Origin: Clostridiales bacterium
GTDB lineage: Bacteria; Bacillota; Clostridia; Oscillospirales; Acutalibacteraceae
DNA length: 64,000 nt
Direction of reading: 5' to 3'
NCBI GenBank assembly: GCA_019422525.1
Contig: JAHZDE010000007.1
Coordinates: 1 to 64,000, forward strand
Shown: one piece after another, positions 7,395 through 14,530 of the stretch
How positions within the stretch are numbered: the stretch's first letter is position 1
Layout of the letters: every line of letters starts with the position of its first letter
The notes under the pieces: model-generated
Told to the model about the DNA's origin: nothing
Databases searched by the model: none
What the model saw: only the letters and a program-made list of their open reading frames with translations
Position numbers and translations under genes: made by a program

Positions 7395-8831
7395 ATGACA
7401 ATAAAAGAAATAGAAGCTCTTACTGGTATGACTCGGGCAAATATCCGGTTTTATGAGAGCCAAGGCCTGCTATCACCCGAACGGGGAGAAAACGGATATC
7501 GTGATTATAAGGAAGATGACCTTTCAGTTTTGCAGCGCATCAAGCTCCTGCGAATGTTGGAGCTCTCTCTGGATGAAATTCAAAAATTGCAGACAGGGGA
7601 GAAATCCATGAATGCCGTACTGTCTCGGCATTTGGAACAGTTAGAACAGCAAGGGGAGCGAATCGCCCAATGTAGGGAAATCTGTGCCCAAATGAAAGCA
7701 GATAAGGTGCAATACCAAACGTTGAATGCAAATAAATATTTACAAAAAGTAAATCAAGCTAAACCGGAGAGCCAACCGGAACCCCAATGGAAAATGGACG
7801 TACTACCGCAAGTGCGTGCGCCGTTCCGTCGTTTTTTTGCTCGAGGACTGGATCTGGGAATGTATACGGCTTTGTGGCAGCTTTTCCTGATTTTCGTGCT
7901 GGATTGGAACCTGCAAAACCGTTTGGCAGGCATGGAGCTGGTGGATACAGTGGCCGGACTGGTGCTGATGCTCTTGTTGGAACCGATATGGCTCCATATT
8001 GCCGCTTGCACGCCGGGAAAATGGATTCTTGGGCTGCGGGTAAAAGCGGACAGCGGAGAGCGTCTGACCCTTTCACAGGCTCGGTCCCGTGTGTGGAAGG
8101 TTTTTGTATGGGGAATGGGTCTGGGGCTTCCGGTTTACAATGTGGTGCGGCTGTGGAAAAGCTATCGATCCTGTGAAGACCGGGAGACGCTGGAGTGGGA
8201 GTACGATTCCACACTGACGGTGCGGGACGTAAACCGGTGGCGTGAAATTGGATGGCTGGGCGCTGTGAGTGTGCTGGCCCTGTCTCTGGTGCTGGCCATG
8301 AGCTGGAATGCCCTTCCCAAGCACCGGGGGGACCTCACTGTGGCCCAATTCAGCGAAAATTACAACCGGTATTGCCGGTATCAGGGGCTGAGCAGTTTTG
8401 ATCAACTGGACGCGGCGGGAAACTGGGTGGAGCCATATGCCCCCAATACTGTTGTAGTGAAAATGGAAGAAATCCCCTTGCCTGAGCTGCAATTTGAGGA
8501 AAAGGATGGGGTAATGACCGGCGTTTCTTTTTTCATTATTTTAGAGGGAGAAGAAGCAGAGACTGAGGTCCCATCTTTTCAAACGGTTCGAGAGGGATTG
8601 CTGTATTCCTTTGCGGCGGCCCAGCGGGAAACCGGACTGTTTGCGGGGGAGGTACACAGTGTACTGGAAAAAATGGAAAAAGAGCCTTTCCTTTCGTTTG
8701 AAGAGCAGGTTTCTGGGGTATCCGTGTCCTGTCAGATCTCCTACAACGGATATACACCGACAGATCATATGCTGGTTCCCGAAAAGGGAAAGGCCTGTCA
8801 GTTTGAAATGAAGTTTTCCATGACGAAATAA
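7395..8831 (+). CDS. MerR-family HTH fused to an RDD membrane domain
   Basis: A 478-residue fusion. Residues 1-70 are a MerR winged helix (TIKEIEALTGMTRANIRFYESQGLL, then the wing), and ~75-125 a coiled-coil-like dimer helix. From ~145 an RDD domain starts (RRFFARGLDLGMY; TPGKWILGLRV), with hydrophobic segments near 155-180 and 185-205. A further helix at ~288-305 precedes a ~170-residue tail outside or inside the membrane. It should therefore be a membrane-tethered transcription regulator. Its own promoter has the 19-bp spacer expected for MerR control, so it probably regulates itself. RBS AAAGGAGG. The signal sensed by the tail is unknown. Confidence 0.85.
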   Translation: MTIKEIEALTGMTRANIRFYESQGLLSPERGENGYRDYKEDDLSVLQRIKLLRMLELSLDEIQKLQTGEKSMNAVLSRHLEQLEQQGERIAQCREICAQMKADKVQYQTLNANKYLQKVNQAKPESQPEPQWKMDVLPQVRAPFRRFFARGLDLGMYTALWQLFLIFVLDWNLQNRLAGMELVDTVAGLVLMLLLEPIWLHIAACTPGKWILGLRVKADSGERLTLSQARSRVWKVFVWGMGLGLPVYNVVRLWKSYRSCEDRETLEWEYDSTLTVRDVNRWREIGWLGAVSVLALSLVLAMSWNALPKHRGDLTVAQFSENYNRYCRYQGLSSFDQLDAAGNWVEPYAPNTVVVKMEEIPLPELQFEEKDGVMTGVSFFIILEGEEAETEVPSFQTVREGLLYSFAAAQRETGLFAGEVHSVLEKMEKEPFLSFEEQVSGVSVSCQISYNGYTPTDHMLVPEKGKACQFEMKFSMTK

Positions 8832-8880
8832 ACATAAGCAATTAAGTCTGAATGGAACAAAAAGTTATAGTGAAATTTTT

Positions 8881-9624
8881 TCAGGTGTCTTCCAATAGAT
8901 ATTCCAGATACCGTCTGGGATTTTCCAGAAATCGCCGGGTAATCTGATAATGTTCCGTTTCCTCATAGGATACGGATTCGATTCCTTCAGCGGAAAGCTG
9001 CCAGATATGAGCGCCGGGATAGGCCATCAGAATCGGAGAATGGGTAGCAATGATGAATTGAGAGTCGTTGGAAACCAGCTGGTGAATCTCTGCCAGTAAA
9101 GTTAGCTGTCGGGCTGGGGAAAGAGCGGCCTCCGGTTCGTCCAACAAATAAAGTCCTTGCCCGCCGAAGCGGTTCTGTACCAAGGCGAGAAAACTTTCTC
9201 CATGGGATTGCTGATGCAAGGAAACGCCGCCATAGCTCTGGATTACAGGAGGGTCCCAGCCTGGGGAATCGTCCAGCTCGTCAATATTGGTAGCTACATT
9301 GTAAAAGCTTTCCGCCCGGAGAAAAAATCCGTCCCGTTCCCGATGCAGGCGGGAGGGTGTCAGAGCTTTATACAGATCGGAATGGCTTGGGTGGGTGGAA
9401 AAAGTAAAGTTTTTGGTGCCGCCTTCAGGGTTAAATCCACAGGCAACGGCAATCGCTTCCAGCAAAGTGGATTTTCCGGTACCGTTTTCCCCTACCAAAA
9501 AGGTAACGGGAGCGGGAAAAGATAATTCCCCCGATTCTTGCAGTGCTCGCACAGCAGGAAGTTCATGAAGGTAGGAATCTCGGTCAATAGGGCGCTGAAG
9601 TAAAATTTTGTTGAGATAGATCAC
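8881..9624 (-). CDS. AAA/ABC-type ATPase, predicted
   Basis: A 247-residue soluble ATPase. Walker A is GENGTGKST (around residue 46); an SHGES signature-like stretch precedes LYLLDEPEAALSP (Walker B), and IIATHSPILMAYP is the switch His region. This is the plain ABC-type fold of the OLD/RecF-like 'predicted ATPase' group, with no transmembrane partner and no coiled coil. It starts inside the stop of the TtcA-like gene (4-base overlap), so the two are translationally coupled. Role unknown. Confidence 0.8.
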   Translation of the reverse strand: MIYLNKILLQRPIDRDSYLHELPAVRALQESGELSFPAPVTFLVGENGTGKSTLLEAIAVACGFNPEGGTKNFTFSTHPSHSDLYKALTPSRLHRERDGFFLRAESFYNVATNIDELDDSPGWDPPVIQSYGGVSLHQQSHGESFLALVQNRFGGQGLYLLDEPEAALSPARQLTLLAEIHQLVSNDSQFIIATHSPILMAYPGAHIWQLSAEGIESVSYEETEHYQITRRFLENPRRYLEYLLEDT

Positions 9625-10349
9625 GGCTTTTTAGTTTCCCCCCAGTGGTCCAATCCGGCGCGCTGCATGGCGCCCATGACCTTTTTCCGAAGGTCGGGAA
9701 ACCGTTTTTCCAACTCTGCCACCAGCAGTTCTGTGTCTTTCCGGCTGGTGCAGCCGTCGGCGGGGCATCGACTTTTCACGACCGGCAACTCCAGCCGGGT
9801 GGCGGCGTTGCGGATATCTCTCTCTTCACAGAACACCATGGGGCGGATCATCCATAAATCCCGACGGGACAGATAGCTTTTCGGAGAAAAGCAGCCCAGT
9901 TTTCCGCCGTAAAACAGGTTCATAAAAAAGGTCTGCACGGCATCGTCAAAGTGGTGACCCAGGGCCAGGGTGGTGCAGCCATGTTCCTTTGCCATTTCGT
10001 GGAGGATGCCCCGGCGCATCCGGGCACACAGGCTGCACGGGTTTTCCTCTTTGCGCTCTTCAAATATAATGGTGCCCAGTCGGGTGCGGCGAATGAGATA
10101 CGGCACATCCAGTTCCCGGCAAAGTTCCTCAATAGCGGAAAAATCCGTTTCCTGCCCACCAAAACAGGGGTCGGCGGTAATGGCGATCAGGGAAAAAGGC
10201 ACGGGATAAAAGGCACGCAGTTTGGCAAGCCCGGTCAGGAGCATCAGAGAGTCCTTTCCGCCCGACACCCCCACAGCAATTTTGTCCCCGGGCTTTATCA
10301 TTTCATACCGCTCCATGGCGGCGCGCATTTGTCCCATCAGCTTCTGCAT
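9621..10349 (-). CDS. TtcA-like tRNA thiolation ATP-pyrophosphatase
   Basis: A 242-residue PP-loop enzyme. SGGKDS (residues ~29-34) is the ATP-pyrophosphatase loop, CSLCARMRRG gives a CxxC pair, and LGHHFDDAVQTFFMNLFYGGKL is the TtcA/TilS-type central motif. TtcA enzymes add sulfur to C32 of tRNA and hold a 4Fe-4S cluster with Cys ligands; a third Cys could be in CPADGC. The Clostridial homologues are shorter than E. coli TtcA, as here. First gene of a two-gene operon with an ATPase. Target tRNA position inferred from family. Confidence 0.85.
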   Translation of the reverse strand: MQKLMGQMRAAMERYEMIKPGDKIAVGVSGGKDSLMLLTGLAKLRAFYPVPFSLIAITADPCFGGQETDFSAIEELCRELDVPYLIRRTRLGTIIFEERKEENPCSLCARMRRGILHEMAKEHGCTTLALGHHFDDAVQTFFMNLFYGGKLGCFSPKSYLSRRDLWMIRPMVFCEERDIRNAATRLELPVVKSRCPADGCTSRKDTELLVAELEKRFPDLRKKVMGAMQRAGLDHWGETKKP

Positions 10350-10424
10350 GGGCTTTCATCCTCTCTGTTTTGATATGGCCTATCATAGCATAAAAAACGG
10401 CGGTTTTCCAGAGAAGTTCTTGAC

Positions 10425-10475
10425 ATAACAATTATTGTTATGATACACTGGAAATAACATAACAGGAATTGTTAT
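10425..10475. promoter_or_regulatory. Twin operators with arms ATAACA-N5-TGTTAT
   Basis: Two 17-bp inverted repeats with identical arms lie at 10425-10441 and 10459-10475, 34 bp centre to centre. The first follows a TTGACA (10420-10425) that is probably the -35 box, with GATACA at 10442-10447 as -10. They sit just before a winged-helix regulator gene and are its likely own binding sites. Confidence 0.7.
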
Positions 10476-10506
10476 GTTTCGATTTTGGAAAGAAAGAGGG
10501 CCTACC

Positions 10507-11118
10507 ATGAAGCGGGAGCAGCGGGAAAACGGAACTGTGATTTATCTGGAAACGGAAAAGGATCTGCGGGTGTATATGCATCCCCTGCGTCAGAAAATTT
10601 TATCGGTGCTGGAGCGCAATCCTGAGGGGATGAGCGCCAAACAGATAGCCGATGCACTGAGAATCGCGCCATCCAGTGCCGGGCACCATTTGCAGACGCT
10701 GGAACAGGCGGGGTTGGTGGAGCTGGACCGCATTGAAATCATTCACGGGTTCCGGGCAAAGCTCTATCGAAACACCCCGGTGACTGTCAGCGTGGGTAAT
10801 TTTCCCACAAAAGACCGGTTACAGGCGGCACTGGTACAGGAAAAAATTGCAGAAAACACCCATAGACTGCTGGATGCCATGGAAATGACCGAAGGGGAGG
10901 AAGAACCGTTTCTGCCCCGATTCAGTCAGGGGGTCTTATACAGTACGCCGGAGGAAATGCTGGAATTTTCCAATTATATACTGACATTTCTTGACGCTCA
11001 TAAACACCCAGGTGAAGGAACAGAGAGCTTTGAAATGACCTTTTTCCATTATCCCACTGCGGCGGCAAATAAAGGAGAAAAGCAGCGAGGGCAGAATGGA
11101 GACGGTAAAAATGGGTAA
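10507..11118 (+). CDS. Winged-helix transcription regulator (ArsR-like)
   Basis: A 203-residue regulator. Residues ~17-85 form an ArsR-type winged helix (MHPLRQKILSVLERNPEGMSAKQIADAL...SSAGHHLQTLEQAGLVEL). The rest is a helical ligand or dimer region without recognisable motif. I start at 10507 after an AGAGGG site; the earlier ATG at 10474 lies inside the second operator and has no RBS. The MFS gene begins within its 3' end, so regulator and exporter form one operon, presumably with the regulator repressing both until a compound is present. Confidence 0.8.
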   Translation: MKREQRENGTVIYLETEKDLRVYMHPLRQKILSVLERNPEGMSAKQIADALRIAPSSAGHHLQTLEQAGLVELDRIEIIHGFRAKLYRNTPVTVSVGNFPTKDRLQAALVQEKIAENTHRLLDAMEMTEGEEEPFLPRFSQGVLYSTPEEMLEFSNYILTFLDAHKHPGEGTESFEMTFFHYPTAAANKGEKQRGQNGDGKNG

Positions 11119-12367
11119 AGCAGCCGGAGCTTCCCTGCATCCGTGGGCATATTTGGCAAGTTTCGGCATGTCTGGGTTTTCTTTGGGACTGACTACTTGC
11201 ATCAACACCCTGATATTTCTTTCTCGAGGGCTGAGCCTGTCTTTGTTTTCGCTGGCAATCGGCCTGAACTTTATCACGGTAATGGCGTTGGAAATGCCCA
11301 GCGGAATTGCCGGAGACTTGTGGGGCCGAAAACGGGTGTGGATGATTTCCCGGGTGATGACGCTGGCGTCGCTGGCCTGTTATGCGTTTGGAAATGTGCC
11401 AGTAGTGCTGCTGGGCTGTGTACTTAGCGGAGCGGGAATCGCTTTTAGTTCCGGCACATTGGACGCCCTGTATATGGAAAGATGGATGCATGAACGCGGC
11501 GAAAATGCGCTGGGAAAAGCTCAGATGTGGTACAGCGCAGTACAATACAGCAGTATGGGAATCGGTTCACTGGTAGGCGGTATTTTGAGTGGTTTTTCCC
11601 TTTGGGGGATTCCCTATAATGGAAACCTGGTGACGGCTTTTGTACTGACGGCGGCAGCATTGATTTGGATTGGCTTTTTGGTTCCGGAAGATATACCTCA
11701 CCGGGAAAAATCACAAAACTCCTCCCCACCAATGAGACAGATGCTGGAACAGGGGAAACAGGCACTGGCTGCCGCTAAAAAGTTTCCGGTGCTGATGGTC
11801 TGCCTGATCGGCGCGGTGGTGATGGGGTTTACCACCTCCGGAGTGGAGCTGTACTGGCAGCCTCATCTGGAAACACTGGCGGAAAATTGGGACATCGGAT
11901 TCCTGTTAGGATTGCTCTCCTTTGCCGGTATGGCGGCTGTGGTGCTGGGCAGCGTGGTTTCCGGTAAATTATCGACATTAGTGAAAACGGAGCAGGGCAG
12001 GATTCGTATTTATCTGGCGGCTCGGCTGGCAATGGCTCTTGTCATGATCACCGCGGCATTGTGGCTGCGCCTTCCGGCTTTTTGTCTGCTCTATACGCTG
12101 TATTATCTGGTCATGGGCTGTCAGGATACCATGGATGCCATGCTGCTGCAAAGTAATGCACTGGATGAAATGAGAGGGACGCTGATGAGTGTCCAGAGCT
12201 TTGCTCTTCGGCTGGGCGGACTGGTTTCCCAGCTACTCTCGGCGGCAGTGCTGGCGTTTCTGGGAATTCCCGTACTGTGGCTTCTCCTTGCGGCGGTGTT
12301 TCTGCTAGGTAGCAGTTTCTGTGGGATTTATTATAGAAGCCGGGCCGGAAACGTGCACAAAAAATGA
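11096..12367 (+). CDS. MFS transporter
   Basis: A 423-residue major facilitator with about twelve hydrophobic segments. GIAGDLWGRKRVWMISR after helix 2 is the MFS motif A (GxxxDrxGrr). ALEMPSGIAGD and SMGIGSLVGGILSGF also fit. It overlaps the upstream regulator by 23 bases; starts at 11096 and 11111 are both possible. Pairing with a winged-helix regulator under twin operators suggests inducible efflux of some compound; substrate unknown. Confidence 0.85.
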   Translation: METVKMGKAAGASLHPWAYLASFGMSGFSLGLTTCINTLIFLSRGLSLSLFSLAIGLNFITVMALEMPSGIAGDLWGRKRVWMISRVMTLASLACYAFGNVPVVLLGCVLSGAGIAFSSGTLDALYMERWMHERGENALGKAQMWYSAVQYSSMGIGSLVGGILSGFSLWGIPYNGNLVTAFVLTAAALIWIGFLVPEDIPHREKSQNSSPPMRQMLEQGKQALAAAKKFPVLMVCLIGAVVMGFTTSGVELYWQPHLETLAENWDIGFLLGLLSFAGMAAVVLGSVVSGKLSTLVKTEQGRIRIYLAARLAMALVMITAALWLRLPAFCLLYTLYYLVMGCQDTMDAMLLQSNALDEMRGTLMSVQSFALRLGGLVSQLLSAAVLAFLGIPVLWLLLAAVFLLGSSFCGIYYRSRAGNVHKK

Positions 12368-12458
12368 AATGACGGCTGTGTATGCAAGAGAAAACAGCCA
12401 AAAAACGATGAAAATCAAAGCAAATTCAAAAGTAAATTAAAAAAATAAGATTTGCCTC

Positions 12459-12487
12459 TTGACATCGCTGCCTGGGTGTGGTAGTAT
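12459..12487 (+). promoter_or_regulatory. rplM-rpsI promoter
   Basis: TTGACA (12459-12464), 17-base spacer, TAGTAT (12482-12487). Strong promoter ~105 bases before rplM. Confidence 0.85.
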
Positions 12488-12494
12488 CATATAG

Positions 12495-12570
12495 CAAATC
12501 CAGCCCCGGTGCGCCCGGAGGCTGCCCGAATGGGTCGCCCTGCCTTGGGCGGGGCTTTGTAATATTGATT
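12495..12570 (+). ncRNA. Structured 5' leader of rplM (L13-leader-like)
   Basis: The leader is GC-rich in an AT-rich setting and folds back: AGCCCC near 12502 can pair with GGGGCT near 12555, with inner helices (GCGCCC/GGGTCGC). Firmicutes rplM-rpsI operons often carry an autoregulatory L13 leader at this place. I infer this class from position and pairing, not from a model match. Confidence 0.55.
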
Positions 12571-12599
12571 GTTTTTACAACAAGCAGGAGGTAAACGCT

Positions 12600-13028
12600 A
12601 TGTCCACTTATATGCCCAAAGCTGGTCAGGTTGACCGCAAGTGGTATGTGATCGATGCTGCTGGTAAGCCCCTGGGCCGTGTGGCAGCTCAGGCTGCTGT
12701 GCTGCTCCGCGGCAAGCACAAGCCCACCTTTGCTCCCCATGTTGACTGCGGCGACCACGTAATCATCATCAACTGTGCAAAGGCTGTTCTGACCGGCAAG
12801 AAGCTGGAGCAGAAGCACTACTATCATCACACCGGCTGGATCGGCCATCTGAAAGACGTCCGCTACGACACTCTGATGGAAAAGAATCCCGAGAAGGCTA
12901 TGGAGCTGGCTGTAAAGGGTATGATCCCCCATAACAGCATTGGCAGTGACGCTATGAAGCGTCTGCGCCTGTATGCCGGCAGCGAGCATGTCCACGCTGC
13001 TCAGCAGCCCCAGAGCTGGGAACTTTAA
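12600..13028 (+). CDS. rplM: 50S ribosomal protein L13
   Basis: A 142-residue protein of normal length. It carries the L13 marks WYVIDAAGKPLGRVAAQAA, GDHVIIINCAKAVLTGKKLEQKHYYHHTG, and the C-terminal LRLYAGSEHVHAAQQP. It binds 23S rRNA early in large-subunit assembly. RBS GCAGGAGG. First gene of the rplM-rpsI operon. Codon use is sharply biased, as in other highly expressed genes here. Confidence 0.98.
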   Translation: MSTYMPKAGQVDRKWYVIDAAGKPLGRVAAQAAVLLRGKHKPTFAPHVDCGDHVIIINCAKAVLTGKKLEQKHYYHHTGWIGHLKDVRYDTLMEKNPEKAMELAVKGMIPHNSIGSDAMKRLRLYAGSEHVHAAQQPQSWEL

Positions 13029-13046
13029 GAGAGGAGGAAGCAGACT

Positions 13047-13448
13047 ATGTACGAGAAAGCACCTTATTTTTACGGAACCGGCCGGAGAAAGAGCTCCGTG
13101 GCCCGCGTAAGACTGTATCAGGGTACCGGCAAGGTAACCATTAATGACCGCGATATCGACGATTATTTCGGCCTTGAGACCCTGAAGCTCATCGTCCGTC
13201 AGCCTTTGGCTGTTACCGGCACCGATGAGAAGTTCGACATCGTTTGCCGCGTTGCAGGCGGTGGCGTTACCGGCCAGGCCGGCGCTATCCGTCACGGCGT
13301 TGCCCGCGCACTGCTGCAGTACGATTCCGAGAACCTGCGTTCCACTCTGAAGAAGGCTGGTTTCCTGACCCGCGATCCCAGAATGAAGGAACGTAAGAAG
13401 TACGGCCTGAAGGCTGCCCGTCGCGCACCTCAGTTCTCCAAGAGATAA
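13047..13448 (+). CDS. rpsI: 30S ribosomal protein S9
   Basis: A 133-residue protein. FYGTGRRKSSVARVRL at the start and DPRMKERKKYGLKAARRAPQFSKR at the end are the S9 signatures; the final KR tail reaches the P-site tRNA in the ribosome. It follows rplM by 18 bases with AGAGGAGG as RBS. Confidence 0.98.
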   Translation: MYEKAPYFYGTGRRKSSVARVRLYQGTGKVTINDRDIDDYFGLETLKLIVRQPLAVTGTDEKFDIVCRVAGGGVTGQAGAIRHGVARALLQYDSENLRSTLKKAGFLTRDPRMKERKKYGLKAARRAPQFSKR

Positions 13449-13606
13449 TTTTCTTGGCTTTACAGTACGTCTTTGGACGCTGTTTTGCAGGAAATTGGAT
13501 GGTTTTGGAGCCCAGTGAATTCCTTGAAAGTGTCCCGTTTTCCTCCGTAAGGAGCAAGCAAGGAGCACACAAGGAATAAGAATCACAAGCGAAAACAAAA
13601 GCCTTA

Positions 13607-13652
13607 TGAAGCAGGAGATCGTTCCGCAAGGAGCGTATCTCCTGCTTTTTTA
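13607..13652 (+). terminator. Terminator of the rplM-rpsI operon
   Basis: AAGCAGGAGA and TCTCCTGCTT pair, with an inner GTTCC/GGAGC helix, then a T run. It lies ~160 bases after rpsI. Confidence 0.85.
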
Positions 13653-14360
13653 TCCAAGAAAAGGCTGTTTTTATTATTATCAGCATAGTATATAAATAGT
13701 AAATGTCTGCTATTCATTCCTTGCCGATCTGTTTTTTGCAACACTCTTTTAGGAGGTATAGTACTCATGCAAATTTTGTTCGTGCTGTTTTCTGTTTTTC
13801 TTACTATAAAATTATAATGGGAAGAGCAAGCAGAATCGTTATTACAACTATTGATCTAGCAATGAGCACTTCAGCCTATATGTATTCTTCTATTTCTGAC
13901 TGAGTAAACTTGTTAGGCCTTTAGGAAAATCTTAATTTGCTCCATTTCATTTTAAAGCCCTGATAACAACTGTTGTATGAAATTTATAGAAAAATAATAA
14001 TGAACAAATATTTTTGTAATACAAGGAAATTAAATGCTTAGAAATAAGAGAGTGAAAAGTAGAATACATAATGTGTTGATTTTGTAGCAGATAGCCTTAA
14101 GCTTTCTATGTTTGATGTTATTTACATCAAACATAGGTATTGTTGAACGTGAAAACTACAAAGATCAATGTGTCATATTTCCCAGCAACTGTAACGCCTT
14201 TTGGAACAGGAAACAACGATTATGGGAGGATGAAGTATTTAGGATGAAAGGAGGGGTCAACACTTTTTTGCCTATAAAAGTTCCTAATTATAAGCAGAAA
14301 ATGAATAACTTATGAATTGTTTTTATCCAAAAAATAGAAATAAGAAAAAAATACAGCATA
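13653..14360. other. AT-rich intergenic stretch without supported genes
   Basis: About 700 bases with much lower GC than the flanks. Open frames at 13703-13903 and 14112-14315 lack RBS and recognisable sequence, so I do not call them. The only clear structure is a perfect hairpin at 14106-14136. Confidence 0.6.
14106..14136. repeat. Perfect 13-bp inverted repeat
   Basis: CTATGTTTGATGT-TATTT-ACATCAAACATAG is a perfect 13-bp stem with a 5-base loop. It has no T run, so it is not a typical terminator. It could be a protein site or a remnant of a mobile element. Confidence 0.6.
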
Positions 14361-14364
14361 AGAA

Positions 14365-14394
14365 TTGACAAATGCATCGAGCTGTGTCTATAAT
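14365..14394 (+). promoter_or_regulatory. Promoter upstream of the amidase gene
   Basis: TTGACA (14365-14370), 18-base spacer, TATAAT (14389-14394): both boxes are consensus. A near-palindrome (ACAGAACATGTTTTGT, ~14402-14417) covers the transcription start area. Confidence 0.8.
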
Positions 14395-14423
14395 GCAAGC
14401 AACAGAACATGTTTTGTTAGCAA

Positions 14424-14469
14424 AGGCGTTAACTGAGGAATAAAAATCCTCTGTTAACGCCTTTTTTTG
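14424..14469 (+). terminator. Terminator/attenuator between promoter and amidase
   Basis: AAAGGCGTTAAC-TGAGGA and TCCTC-TGTTAACGCCTTT form a strong stem followed by seven T. It ends ~60 bases before the amidase ATG, inside its leader, so it either attenuates that gene or closes a ~70-nt RNA. Confidence 0.85.
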
Positions 14470-14530
14470 TTGCGCGGGGTGGCTTTCCCTCAAACGGCAG
14501 ATTTATCTTTTATTCAAAGGAGGAATAAAC

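Noticed and set aside
12426..13598. 390-codon open frame antisense to rplM-rpsI
   Set aside because: It mirrors two certain ribosomal genes; strong codon bias on the true strand leaves the antisense frame open.
13703..14315. Two short frames (66 and 67 codons) in the AT-rich gap
   Set aside because: No RBS, no motif, low-complexity composition.
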